Notes: generated by a model not told the origin, from the letters alone. A stretch of DNA of 64,000 nucleotides from an uncultured Alphaproteobacteria bacterium (GCA_937776645.1 CALMRI010000004.1:1-64000); one strand, 5' to 3'; shown: positions 9,961-19,009, counted from the first letter of the stretch. Numbers and translations are program-made.

Positions 9961-11037
9961 TTAATGCAAATTCTCGATCCGTGGGCCGACCTTCTCGGCC
10001 AGAAGCTGCAAGCTCTGGTGATCCCAGGCGGCGTCATCGGAATCCGCTGTGACGCTCAGCAGGGTGCCAAACCCGCCGGTAACCTCATACAGGGCGCGGA
10101 TCTTGTCCTCGCATTCCATGGGATCGCCGACGATCCATACATTTTCCATCATATAGTCGACGTCCACCGCCTCGTCGGGCATCGCCGGATCAAGCTTGGG
10201 GGCGGCCATCTGCCAGGTCCCAACGCGGCTGGGATGTTGATGGACTACATAGTTCCGGCCAAGCACGGCGCGGGCGCGCTCCCTGGCAATACTGGGCGTC
10301 GGACCAACGAAAATATCCCGGGCAATCCGCCATTGGCTTCGGTCCGGCACCTTGCCGGCTTGTGTTGCGCCCTCGACCACGGTGTCCCAATGACCCGGCA
10401 ACTGGCTACTGGAGAGCAAGGAGCTCGACATCGGCATCCAGCCGCGTGCGCCGGCGATCCTGAGTGAATTTGATTGTGGCGTGCTGGCGGCTACCGCGAT
10501 CGGCGGATGCGGCAGTTGCAGCGGCTTCATGTGCAGCCCCCGCTCGGTGACCGGGTTCAGCGGCGGCGCGTCGATGTTAAAAAACTCGCCCTTATGGGTG
10601 AAGCGGCCCCCCTCGTGGGCCCACAGCGCCAGGATGACCTCCAGCGCTTCGGCGGCCCGGCCCCGCGCGGTGCTCGGATCGAGGCCCATCAGCATCATGT
10701 CGCTGGGGATGCCGCCAAGCCCGATGCCCCATTGAAACCGGCCGCGCGCCAAATGATCGAGCATCGCTAGACGGTGCGCCAGATAGGCCGGCTCGTGCAT
10801 GCCGAGCAAGGTGACGCCGGTGCCGAAACGGATGCTCTTGGTCAACGCCAGAGCCTTGGCGATCAACAGATCAGGCGCCGGCGCGTTTTCCCATTTCTCG
10901 GTGAAATGTTCGCCGAGCCAAGCCTCGACAAAGCCCAACTTATCACCGGCGACCAATTGGTCGATGTCCCGGTCATAGCAATCCGCTATCGGCCGATAGG
11001 ACGGATGCAGGGGCATCATGAACAATCCGAGCTGCAT
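9961..11037 (-). CDS. LLM-class flavin-dependent monooxygenase
   Basis: A 358-aa luciferase-like monooxygenase, the third in this region. The N-terminus MQLGLFMMPLHPS, WLGEHFTEKWENAPAPDL near residue 40, GTGVTLLGMHEPA, and ARGRFQWGIGLGG (flavin region) place it near the group containing limonene monooxygenase-like and alkanal monooxygenase alpha-like proteins. Only a weak purine-rich site precedes the ATG. It is followed 110 bases upstream by the 2-hydroxyacid dehydrogenase on the same strand, which may share a promoter. Substrate unknown. Confidence 0.87.
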   Translation of the reverse strand: MQLGLFMMPLHPSYRPIADCYDRDIDQLVAGDKLGFVEAWLGEHFTEKWENAPAPDLLIAKALALTKSIRFGTGVTLLGMHEPAYLAHRLAMLDHLARGRFQWGIGLGGIPSDMMLMGLDPSTARGRAAEALEVILALWAHEGGRFTHKGEFFNIDAPPLNPVTERGLHMKPLQLPHPPIAVAASTPQSNSLRIAGARGWMPMSSSLLSSSQLPGHWDTVVEGATQAGKVPDRSQWRIARDIFVGPTPSIARERARAVLGRNYVVHQHPSRVGTWQMAAPKLDPAMPDEAVDVDYMMENVWIVGDPMECEDKIRALYEVTGGFGTLLSVTADSDDAAWDHQSLQLLAEKVGPRIENLH

Positions 11038-11147
11038 GGCGGTTTTCTTTCAAGCTATGGCGTGCGCGATGGTGCATTTTTCGATCAAGTGGCATGCCGG
11101 CCGCTCCCGACCCGGTCGGCGCTGATCTTAAACGCTCGGAAAATGCC

Positions 11148-12137
11148 TTAAACGATGTCGCTGGGTTTGACTTCCTGGGTTAGCGGTTCGCCCTTGACGT
11201 AGTGGCTGATGTTGTCGAGAAACAACTGGTCCCAGCGGCCGCGGCCACCGTCTCCGGCGAACGAGGTATGCGGGGTCAGCCGGATCTTCGGGTGCGACCA
11301 GAGGGGGTCGTCCTCGGGCAGCGGCTCCTTGTGGAAGACATCGAGCACCGCGGTCTCCAGCCGGTCCGCGTCAAGCGCCGCGATCAACGCTGCATCATCG
11401 ATCAGACCGCCGCGCGCAATGTTGACCAGGATGGCGCCCGGTTTGACCATTGCGAAAAACGCGGTGCCTGCGAACCCTCGGGTCGCGTCGGTGAGCGGGC
11501 AGGCCAGAACGATCACATCGGCTTGCGGCAGCAAGGCCGACAGATCGGCCATGGTGCCGGCCTTGTCGACGAATTCAGAGAGACTGGGAGAGCGTCGCAC
11601 GACCGTGGTCCCGGCCCCGAAGGCCTTGACGCGCTTGGCGATTTCCTGACCAATCGGGCCATAGCCGACGATCAGCCAATGGGTGCGTGACAGCTCGCGG
11701 AATGGGGTGATTTTCCACTCCTTGGCGGCCTGCTGCGCGCGCTGTTGAGCGACCGGATGGGTAATGCTCATCACCTGGGCCATGACATATTCGGCGATCG
11801 CGACGCCCTGGGCGCTGCTGTTGCAGATCCGCGTGCCCTTGTCGGAGATCTGTTTGTAGACCGGGTTGTCGAGGCCGGCGTTGAAGGTCTGCAGCACGCC
11901 AAGCGATTTGCAGGCCAGCGCCAGATCGAAGGTCGCCTTCTGGGCGTTATCGGCATTGATATGCGAGCTTAGCCAGAGATAGTCGATATCGACGTCTCCG
12001 GGCGCCGTCGCGGTACCGTCGATCAGAAACTGACCTGATTTGTCGAATGGGTGGACGATGATATCCAAACCCAAGGCGTTCAGCCGGTCGCCGATATGCG
12101 CCAGCGATTTGTCGTACATCCCAACCGTTACAGGCAT
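11148..12137 (-). CDS. D-2-hydroxyacid dehydrogenase (NAD-dependent)
   Basis: A 329-aa member of the D-isomer-specific 2-hydroxyacid dehydrogenase family, interconverting 2-oxo and D-2-hydroxy acids. It shows the GYGPIG nucleotide loop near residue 159, catalytic arginine in NIARGGLID, glutamate in EPLPEDDPLW and histidine in TPHTSF. The start has AAGGA eight bases upstream. It lies upstream of the LLM gene on the same strand. The exact hydroxy acid (glyoxylate, phenylpyruvate or other) cannot be read from the sequence. A second, only distantly similar family member lies at 20250-21215. Confidence 0.88.
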   Translation of the reverse strand: MPVTVGMYDKSLAHIGDRLNALGLDIIVHPFDKSGQFLIDGTATAPGDVDIDYLWLSSHINADNAQKATFDLALACKSLGVLQTFNAGLDNPVYKQISDKGTRICNSSAQGVAIAEYVMAQVMSITHPVAQQRAQQAAKEWKITPFRELSRTHWLIVGYGPIGQEIAKRVKAFGAGTTVVRRSPSLSEFVDKAGTMADLSALLPQADVIVLACPLTDATRGFAGTAFFAMVKPGAILVNIARGGLIDDAALIAALDADRLETAVLDVFHKEPLPEDDPLWSHPKIRLTPHTSFAGDGGRGRWDQLFLDNISHYVKGEPLTQEVKPSDIV

Positions 12138-12262
12138 GGCGAGATTCCTTGAAGATGCGGTGATCTAAGATATACCGCGCTGCCGATGGGGGTGCCAGAG
12201 CACCGGGATCAGGTGACCGATACCGATCCGCGCCGGGTATCATCCACTTTTCATCAACCACA

Positions 12263-12412
12263 ACCGTCGCCCTGGCGAAAGGCAGGGCCAATGCCTGAGG
12301 CCGCTGGGTGGTACGAATGGCGGAGGATCGCGACACATCGCTCCTATTCCTCGCCCATCGGTTACAGTGAACGTGCTCAGGCGTGGCTCCTGCCGTTCGC
12401 CAGGGCGACGGG
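12263..12412. repeat. REPIN-like element: two REP-like units in inverted orientation
   Basis: About 40-base units at 12263-12302 (inverted) and 12374-12412 share the core CCTGCCgTTCGCCAGGgCGACGG-type sequence (CCTGCC, TTCGCCAGG, GCGACGG) and a CTCAGGC start. Each unit has a small CCTG...CAGG hairpin, and the two together can fold into a longer hairpin over a 71-base spacer. Related single units are at 15328-15375 and 38307-38358. The whole gap 12138-12439 is otherwise without a gene. The element ends 28 bases before the next start codon. Confidence 0.65.
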
Positions 12413-12439
12413 TTACATTTTGCCGGACAGGGGGAATTC

Positions 12440-13452
12440 ATGAAGGCACGCATCGCCATCATCGGCGCCGGCATGGGCGGTCTCGCGGCGGCGGTGGCGC
12501 TCCGGGGCTTTGGCTTCGAAGTCCGGGTGTACGAGCAGGCGGAACGGTTCACCCGTCTCGGCGCCGGGATACAGATGAGCCCGAACGCCATGCGAGGGTT
12601 GCGCGGCCTCGGCCTGGAGAGCGCGGTGCGACGACGCGCCTTTCAGCCTCGGACCTGGAGCAACCGGGATGGGAGCAGCGGCGCGATGAAGTTCGAGCTG
12701 CCTTTGGGACGGGATGCCGAGGACCGCTACGGCGCGCCCTATCTGCAGATGCATCGCGGTGATTTACATGAAGCCTTGCTGTCGGCGGTGCCGGCGGCGG
12801 CGGTCATCCGGGGCAAGCAGCTGGTCGAGGCGGCGGCGGCTGGTGGGGTCAGGCTGTGCTTCGCCGATGCCACCACCAAGGAGGTCAATCTGGTGGTCGG
12901 GGCCGACGGCCTGCATTCCCGGATCCGTGAAATCCTGCTGGGAGCCGAGGCGCCGGTGGCGACGGGCCGGGTCGCCTATCGAGCGACATTTCTCGCCGCC
13001 TTGCTGCGCTATCCGGTCGGCGAATGCACAAAGTGTTGGGGCGTGGACCGGCATATCGTAATCTATTACACCACTGCCAACCGGGACGAGTTGTATTTCG
13101 TTACCAGCCTGCCGGATGCCGCCTGGGTCAGCGAATCCTGGTCCGTCACGGGCGAGATGGCCGTGGTCCGCGAGGCTTTCGCCGGCTTCCATGACGAGGT
13201 ACGCGAGGTGCTGCGGGCTTGCCCCAAGGTGCATCGCTGGGCGATCCTGGAGCGGGTGCCGCTGGAAACCTGGTCCGAGCGCTGGATGAGACGCCGGATA
13301 TCGCGGCGGCGCTAGGCCGCTTTGAGACAACCCGCAAGGCCCGCACCGCCGAGGTCCAGGCGGTCTCGCACGCTAATACCTGGATGCGCGAGGCGACCGA
13401 CCCGACCTGGTGCTATGGCTATGACCCGTGGAGTGAGCCGCTGATGGGTTGA
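12440..13452 (+). pseudogene. FAD-dependent aromatic monooxygenase with internal deletion
   Basis: A class A flavoprotein hydroxylase of the salicylate/3-hydroxybenzoate 6-hydroxylase group. The N-terminus has the dinucleotide loop GAGMGGLAAAVAL, then GAGIQMSPNAMRGL and the VVGADGLHS motif. Reading runs normally to LETWSERW at 13287, then continues out of frame as DETPDIAAALGRFE to the family-typical end YDPWSEPLMG. About 35-40 residues that normally carry the second FAD motif (GDA.H.. region) are missing at the join. Without it FAD binding should fail. The ATG at 12440 has GGGGGA upstream. Its 3' end lies in a 54-bp palindrome. Confidence 0.85.
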
Positions 13453-13489
13453 GTACAGCGCCGGCGCTGTACTCAACCCATCAGCGGCT
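13436..13489. repeat. 54-bp perfect palindrome at a convergent gene junction
   Basis: Arms 13436-13462 and 13463-13489 are exact reverse complements with no spacer; the centre is GCGCC|GGCGC. The two arms encode the last codons PLMG plus stop of both converging genes (monooxygenase remnant on plus, binding protein on minus). There is no T-run. It may work as a two-way terminator, or it may be a duplication or foldback product; see findings. Confidence 0.95.
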
Positions 13490-14362
13490 TGGCGCAGACT
13501 TGATCGTAGGCGAAACGCTCGGTGATCAGGCCGTTATACTCGAAGATGTCCAAGGTCGCCTGATAGGCCGCCTCGGTGATTTCCACATGCGGGGTCCAGC
13601 AGCCAAGTTTCTGGTAGGTGGCGATGCACTTGGCCAGCACCGCCTCGTCGATATTCGGAAAATAGGGTTTCTCGGCCCGGGCGATCTCGGCGGCGGGCGC
13701 TTCGTTCATATAGACGCGGGTCTTGGCATAGGCGCGGGTGAAGGTCTTTGCCATGCCGGTCTCCAGCCATTCCGGCGTCGCCGCCAGGCTGGAGAAACCG
13801 TTAGGGCCGATCATCGGGCCGACCTGGGCCACGACATGGCCGATGCCGCGTCGGCTTCCAGTTGCTGTGGAAACGGGCCCTGTTGCTGAACATACCGGCC
13901 CTGGCCGTCGCGGAACGCCTGGTCGATTTCGGCAGGGCCGCCAGGGTTAATGGCATTGATCTTGGTGTAGTCGATGCCGGCCTTGTGGCAGGCGTATTTG
14001 AACATCGCCAGCGGTTGGCCGCCGCCGAGCAGCACCGCGTCCGCGCCCTCCAGCTTGTCCCAGGTAAAGGCCGGGTCGGGCTCGCGGGCGGTGATGAAAA
14101 AGCCGTCCATCTCGTTGACCTGGGCGAAATGTAACGCCGCCGGCGTCTCCCCCTTCGACACTGGGCCGAAGCCCTGGCTGAGCGCCGATTGAATAACATG
14201 GGCCGAGCCGTCTTCCAGTGCCTTGATCGCCGACACGCCGGGCGGAGAGATCGACCAATCCGCATCAAGCCCCTCGGCTTTGAGAAAACCGCCGGACATG
14301 GTCGAGATCAGCGGCGAATAGAACGCCGAGAACAGGGTAAACTGGATGTTGATCTTAGTCAT
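13473..14362 (-). CDS. ABC transporter substrate-binding protein (NMT1/SsuA-like), frameshifted
   Basis: A periplasmic-binding-protein fold of the NMT1/thiamine-precursor or sulfonate type: FSAFYSPLISTMSGGFLKAEGLD at the start, GPVSKGETPAALHFAQ, and a C-terminal helix-rich part ending PLMG. No clear signal peptide is present, which is unusual for a periplasmic protein. The frame changes at about 13847, where two bases (GC) appear to be extra; the corrected protein is about 295 aa. The ATG at 14362 lies 20 bases after the SDR stop, so the two genes form an operon. No permease or ATPase is nearby. Sequence error or recent inactivation are both possible. Confidence 0.72.
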
Positions 14363-14381
14363 TGGGTTGCTCTTGGTTGGT

Positions 14382-15155
14382 TCAGCCACCAACTTCCGAC
14401 GGGTCATAGGCCAGCCCTGCCGCCCCATAGCCGCCGTCGACATTAAGCACCGCCCCGGTGGTCCACAGGCATTCATCGGAGCCGAGGAACAGCGCCGCAT
14501 TGGCCACCGCCTCGACGGTGCCATAGTCGCCGGTTGGGATCCGGTCGATATAGCCCTTCTTGCGGGTCAGGCCATGATTGCTGAGCCCGGTTTCGATCGG
14601 CCCCGGCGCGATGGCGTTGACCATCACGCCCTTACCGGAAAGCTCCACCGCCAATACCCGGCAGACATGCATCACCGCAGCCTTGGAAGCGCCATAGGCG
14701 ATGCCGCCCATATTGCCCCGCTGGCCGGAGATCGAGCCGATCTGGATGATCCGCCCGGCGCCCTGATCGACCATCCGCCGCGCCGCCGCCTGGGCAGTGA
14801 GAAACGAGCCGGTGAGGTTGATCCTGAGCACCCGCTCCCAATCCTCCAATTCCATATCGAGGGCCAGCTTGTGCATGCTGACGCCGGCATTGTTGACCGC
14901 GATATCGATCCGCCCGAAGCGCTTGACGGTTTCCGCCACCTGCGCCTCGCAGTCGCCGGCCTCGGCCACATCGGCGCGAAACGCCTCGGCGATGCCCCCG
15001 GCCTTGGTGATATCGGCGACCGTCACCTCGGCCTTGGCAAGATCCCAGTCGGTACACAGCACCGATGCGCCCTGGGCCGCATAGAGCCGGGCGATCGCGC
15101 CGCCAAGCCCACCGCCGGCGCCGGTGACGAGCGCGGTTTTCGATTTAAGACGCAT
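14382..15155 (-). CDS. SDR family oxidoreductase
   Basis: Classical SDR of 257 aa with cofactor loop TGAGGGLGGAIA, NNAG near residue 88, catalytic serine in IGSISGQRG, YGASKAA (Tyr/Lys) and the terminal NVDGGYGA. The CTDWD after strand two fits NAD(H). The ATG at 15155 has GGAG nine bases upstream; longer in-frame starts are poorly supported. It leads a two-gene operon with the binding protein 20 bases downstream. It probably oxidises an alcohol or hydroxyacid taken up or made nearby, which is inference. Confidence 0.9.
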   Translation of the reverse strand: MRLKSKTALVTGAGGGLGGAIARLYAAQGASVLCTDWDLAKAEVTVADITKAGGIAEAFRADVAEAGDCEAQVAETVKRFGRIDIAVNNAGVSMHKLALDMELEDWERVLRINLTGSFLTAQAAARRMVDQGAGRIIQIGSISGQRGNMGGIAYGASKAAVMHVCRVLAVELSGKGVMVNAIAPGPIETGLSNHGLTRKKGYIDRIPTGDYGTVEAVANAALFLGSDECLWTTGAVLNVDGGYGAAGLAYDPSEVGG

Positions 15156-15319
15156 GAGAAGCTCCGTGCCTGGGATAGTTTGGCCGAGTATAACCGGCGA
15201 GCAAGAGCTGTGGAGCGGGTTCAATCCCCGACCATCCGTCACCCGGTACTTGATGCGTGGCCGCCTTGATTTCGATGCCTTGACCCCCGCGCCGGCTCAA
15301 TCAATTGCTCATCCGTCCG

Positions 15320-16789
15320 TCAGTGGAAAATCTTCAGGCGTGGGTCCTGTCGGTCGCCAGGACGACGGTTTTTATATTTGTCGCCATCCTCATCGCACCC
15401 CCGCCGCCCGACGGCGCAATGCACCGGGTTGGCCTGGAACAGTAGCCCCGCCGCTTCCGCCGCCGCGCATTCGCGGTCCCAGATCTGCCGTTCGGCGTCG
15501 CTCAACAATCCCCGCGCGTGGCTGGCCCGATAGGTCCAGATCGGTCCCTCCGGTCGGTCGAAGGTCAGCAGGAACGGAAAACCCTGAACGCCCGTAAAGC
15601 CCGCCTTGGCCATTCTTGAATAGAGCGAACGGTCGGCCACCGCGCCGGGGGACATCGATTGCGGCTGGGCGTTGACCTTTGCGGCGATGGCCGGCGGTAG
15701 GTCGAGATTCCACCATTGCGGCATGTCGATGGCCCGGACCACGACGCCGACCGGGCCGCCGGGGCGGAGCACCCGAGCCATCTCGGCCAAGGCCATCGTG
15801 GCGTCGCATTCCTCCAACACGGTGATCGAATAAACCGCGTCGAAACTGTTATCGGCGAAGGGCAGATTGGTGGCGTCGCCGATGATCAGCCGCAAGCCGC
15901 CCGAAAGAGGCGTGCTATCTGCCCCGGAGGGGTCCCCGGCACTAGACGCCACGCCCGGATCGTCGGGGCCGGTGACCGCAAGGCCGTTAGCTTTGGCCAG
16001 CGCCGCCCCCTCGGTCAGAAGATAGCGGTTGGCGTCGAGCCCGGTCAGCGCCAGATCGGGCCGCGCGCCGAGCACCTGACGGCAAAGCGGACCGGGGCCG
16101 CAGCCGACCTCCAGCACCTGGGCCGCCGAGGGGATCTTCATCCGGCTAATCAAGGTGGTCAGCATGTTGCCGTAGCTTGGCAGACTGGCCCGATCCTCCA
16201 GCATTGCCGCCCCGCCGATATGCGCCCCGCCGAGGACGATCACCGTAAACCGCCGGGCCAGCGTGTCCAGCACCGGCTCCCATTGCGAGGTTGCCAGAAA
16301 GAACGGAGTAAGCACCAGCGCTGGCCCCGTACCCCGCGCCCGGTAGGTAATCCCGGCGACGCTACCCTCCGTGACGCGGGCCTCGGCGACGATGGCGTCG
16401 CGCAGACCCGGCGGCGGCGGCAAGCTGGTGAGGAAGCAGGCGATCTCTTCGCACAGCACCGCCGGGCGCTCCACCGCGATATCCGACCAGGCGGTGGCGG
16501 CATAGCCGGCAAGGCGGATCTGCCGCGCCTCGGGCATCGCCGTGGCGGCGGCGGCGGCGGTGTCGGTGGGGATGCCGCTCTCGCCGGCCAGCACCATCAC
16601 CCGGTCGGCCAGCGGCGCGAAGGCGGCCGGCGCAATCCGGCTGGCGACGATCAGCGCGAGACCGGCGATCCGCTCTGGATGGGCGGTGCAAAACCCGGCG
16701 ATATCTCCGGGCATCTGGGTTGCCATGAAGGCCCGCTCCAGGCCGAGATGGTCAAACAGGGTGGCAAGGCGGTCGGCGACGCTGGTCAT
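15320..16789 (-). CDS. SAM-dependent methyltransferase with N-terminal alpha/beta-hydrolase-like part
   Basis: A 489-aa two-part protein. Residues about 1-180 resemble an alpha/beta hydrolase that lacks its start and its nucleophile elbow (ATQMPGDIAG where GxSxG is expected), so this half is probably not catalytic. Residues about 205-400 are a class I methyltransferase: VLEVGCGPGPL (SAM loop), LTGLDANRYLL, IGDATNLPFADNSFDAV and VLRPGGPVGVVV. The family end would be near HCAVGRRG; the last 25 or so residues are read through a REP-like repeat. No partner gene shows its substrate. Confidence 0.75.
   Translation of the reverse strand: MTSVADRLATLFDHLGLERAFMATQMPGDIAGFCTAHPERIAGLALIVASRIAPAAFAPLADRVMVLAGESGIPTDTAAAAATAMPEARQIRLAGYAATAWSDIAVERPAVLCEEIACFLTSLPPPPGLRDAIVAEARVTEGSVAGITYRARGTGPALVLTPFFLATSQWEPVLDTLARRFTVIVLGGAHIGGAAMLEDRASLPSYGNMLTTLISRMKIPSAAQVLEVGCGPGPLCRQVLGARPDLALTGLDANRYLLTEGAALAKANGLAVTGPDDPGVASSAGDPSGADSTPLSGGLRLIIGDATNLPFADNSFDAVYSITVLEECDATMALAEMARVLRPGGPVGVVVRAIDMPQWWNLDLPPAIAAKVNAQPQSMSPGAVADRSLYSRMAKAGFTGVQGFPFLLTFDRPEGPIWTYRASHARGLLSDAERQIWDRECAAAEAAGLLFQANPVHCAVGRRGCDEDGDKYKNRRPGDRQDPRLKIFH
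15328..15375. repeat. REP-like repeat unit
   Basis: Shares TTCAGGCGTGGGTCCTG, GTCGCCAGGACGACGG with the units near 12.3 and 38.3 kb. It overlaps the 3' end of the methyltransferase gene and encodes its last residues on the minus strand. Confidence 0.65.
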
Positions 16790-16847
16790 CGGCGGTTCAG
16801 TTTCTGCTGGGGTGGGGGCGCATTGGGGCGAGGCTCAATAGGAGGGT

Positions 16848-17531
16848 TTAATATATCGTGCGCTGCATGTGGGTCGGATAATCCTTGTCATAACCAGCGC
16901 CGTCGAAGTCTTCGCCGAGCAAGGCCTGTTGCATCTCGCCGGTGCTCGGCAGGGACGAGCGCGGCACCAGCGCCTCCGGCGACCACAACTTGGAGCGGAC
17001 CAGGGCCTTTGGACATTGGTAGTAGATCCGCTCGACCGTCGTGACGATGACCGTCGCCGGAGCCTTACCCTGTATGGTGAAACTGTCGCACAGCGCCGTG
17101 TCGGCGACGATCTTGGCGGTGCCATTGATCCGCATGGTCTCGTTCACCCCGGGGATCAGGAACAACAGCGAGATCCGGGGATCACGCACCAGATTTCTCA
17201 GGCTGTCGAGACGGTTGTTGCCGCGCCGGTCGGGCATTATCACGGTTTTAGGGTCGGTCACCCACATGAAGCCAGCGGGGTCGCCGCGCGGCGAGCAGTC
17301 CATGCCTTCGGGGCCGACAGTCGCCACCACCACGAAGGGCGCCACCTCGATAAACTGGCGATAGTGGTCGGAGATATGGTCAATCTCCTTGGTTAGCGAG
17401 CGCGGCACCGCCGGGCCATAAATGACCTCCAACGCCTCGATCGAGGTGACTTGATCAGCGTAATTAGCGCCAGAATTAGCGGAAGGTTTCGGCATCTGTT
17501 TCATTGGATCCTGTCCCTTGCGTAGCGGCAT
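16848..17531 (-). CDS. Pyridoxamine 5'-phosphate oxidase-family flavoprotein
   Basis: Split-barrel FMN-binding protein of 218-227 aa. The middle carries the PPOX fold marks FVVVATVGPEGMDCSPRGD and RRGNNRLDSLRNLVRDPRISLLFLIPG, and resembles the MSMEG_1061-type subgroup of predicted FMN/F420 proteins. Two starts are possible: 17531, with GAGG right after the upstream stop, or 17504, with AGGA. It starts 5-32 bases after the M81 peptidase gene, so they are co-transcribed. A role in reducing or sensing a flavin-linked compound is inferred only from the fold. Confidence 0.85.
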   Translation of the reverse strand: MPLRKGQDPMKQMPKPSANSGANYADQVTSIEALEVIYGPAVPRSLTKEIDHISDHYRQFIEVAPFVVVATVGPEGMDCSPRGDPAGFMWVTDPKTVIMPDRRGNNRLDSLRNLVRDPRISLLFLIPGVNETMRINGTAKIVADTALCDSFTIQGKAPATVIVTTVERIYYQCPKALVRSKLWSPEALVPRSSLPSTGEMQQALLGEDFDGAGYDKDYPTHMQRTIY

Positions 17532-17536
17532 TGGCC

Positions 17537-19009
17537 TCAGTCGAAAACGTCTAGCGGGTGGATTGGTCGGATAACGTTCTTGTAGGCGACCTGACGGATA
17601 TTGACCCGGGTGGCGCCGGGCGTATCGGCGGTGAGGATACGGTCGGCATACGGGCCAAAGGTGGCTCGAAAATGCGATGGCGATTTGACGAAAATCAGCC
17701 CGGCTTGCGCCAGTTCAAGACCAACCGAACTGTATTGCCCGGTATCCCACTCCAACCCACTGACCGAGCGCACCGCGACCCTGAGCGAGCCGATCGCCAG
17801 CACCGCGGTCAGCCCGAAATGGGTCTCCGCGCCGGCCAGACCCGCGCCCATGGTGAACACCCCGTCGGTGATCGCACGGACCCGTGCGGTGACGGTGATC
17901 GGTGCGCCGTCGTCGATCGACAGCGTGTGACCAAGCGCGACGGTGATCTCCTCGCCGACCCCAGCAGCGGAAATCTTGGCGGCGGCCGGGGCGTCGACCA
18001 GGGTGAGATAGGTCAGGCTGGGCACCTTGTCGGCCTCCAGTTCCAAAAGAGCTCGCAGTACCGTGGCATTGTCGCCGCCGGCCCCGCCGCTGACCGCATC
18101 ACCGCAATCGCCGACGATGGTCGTGCCGGGTCCTTCAAGGCCGATCCGGATAGCCTCCTCCAGCAAGGTGAGCGACGGCAGCAACGCTTCGCGCAGATCC
18201 CAGACCTGGTCGGCGAGCGCCTCCGCCGCCTCTTGCGCCGCCGCTTGATTGCCATTGCCGCAGATCAGGGCGGCAAAGCCAAGATCCTTGAAATCGAGCC
18301 AGGGCTGCACCATGAAATACGAGGCGGCCAGCGCCTCGCCATCACGTTCCATCCGCCGGGCCTCGGCGACGACGGCGGTCATCGGGCCTTCGGTGGTGCG
18401 GCCATTCACCGGGCTGATGATCATCGGGCGCTTGGCCAACCCCATCACCGGGCGGCACTTACCGGCGAGCTGGTCGATCATAATCCGCGCCGTGCGCTCG
18501 CCAGTCTCGAACATGTCGATATGCGGGTAGGCGCCATAGCCGACGAAAAATACACCCGGCTGCAGCATGCGCGGCGTGACATGGCCGTGAAGATCAAGCG
18601 AAACGCCGATCGGTGTGCCACTGGGAAGCAGCGCCCGGACCCGCTCCAGAATCTCGCTCTCACAGTCATTCTCATCCTCGGCCGCCATGCTGCCATGCAA
18701 GGCCAGCAGCACGCCGTCGAGAGCACCGGCCTGTTGCAACGAGCCGAGCAAGTCATCGATCAAGCTATCGAAGCATTGCCGGGTTAACGGCCCGCCGCAG
18801 GAGCCATGCGTCGCAAGCAGTGGCACCGGCTCGACCCCAGCATCGCGTAACACCGAAAGCATACCGGTGATCTCCACCTTCGCCTCCCCAAGCTGATCCA
18901 GAACCGCTGCGCCGGTGCGGATATACTGCGCGGCGAAGTGCTCCCGCGTGGTTTGGAACGGCACGAAGGTATTGGATTCCTGAATGATCTGAGCAAGTGC
19001 TATGCGCAT
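17537..19009 (-). CDS. M81 family metallopeptidase (MlrC-like)
   Basis: A 490-aa protein of the MlrC/DUF1485 family, named after an enzyme of microcystin breakdown but widespread in bacteria with unknown substrates. The N-terminus MRIALAQIIQESNTFVP, the metal-site stretches LLALHGSM, VSLDLHGH and GYGAYPHIDMFETG, and the C-terminal TVALGHTLSIDDGAPI domain are typical. The ATG at 19009 replaces a longer frame with no support. It is the first gene of a pair with the PPOX flavoprotein. The activity is likely amide or peptide hydrolysis. Confidence 0.88.
   Translation of the reverse strand: MRIALAQIIQESNTFVPFQTTREHFAAQYIRTGAAVLDQLGEAKVEITGMLSVLRDAGVEPVPLLATHGSCGGPLTRQCFDSLIDDLLGSLQQAGALDGVLLALHGSMAAEDENDCESEILERVRALLPSGTPIGVSLDLHGHVTPRMLQPGVFFVGYGAYPHIDMFETGERTARIMIDQLAGKCRPVMGLAKRPMIISPVNGRTTEGPMTAVVAEARRMERDGEALAASYFMVQPWLDFKDLGFAALICGNGNQAAAQEAAEALADQVWDLREALLPSLTLLEEAIRIGLEGPGTTIVGDCGDAVSGGAGGDNATVLRALLELEADKVPSLTYLTLVDAPAAAKISAAGVGEEITVALGHTLSIDDGAPITVTARVRAITDGVFTMGAGLAGAETHFGLTAVLAIGSLRVAVRSVSGLEWDTGQYSSVGLELAQAGLIFVKSPSHFRATFGPYADRILTADTPGATRVNIRQVAYKNVIRPIHPLDVFD

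Noticed and set aside
15716-17044. A 442-codon open frame on the plus strand across the methyltransferase gene
   Set aside because: It is antisense to a gene with clear SAM-binding motifs; composition (H, R, G, Q rich) is that of a GC-rich shadow frame.
17558-18787. A 409-codon plus-strand frame opposite the M81 peptidase
   Set aside because: Shadow of the well-supported MlrC-like gene; no family likeness and no ribosome site.
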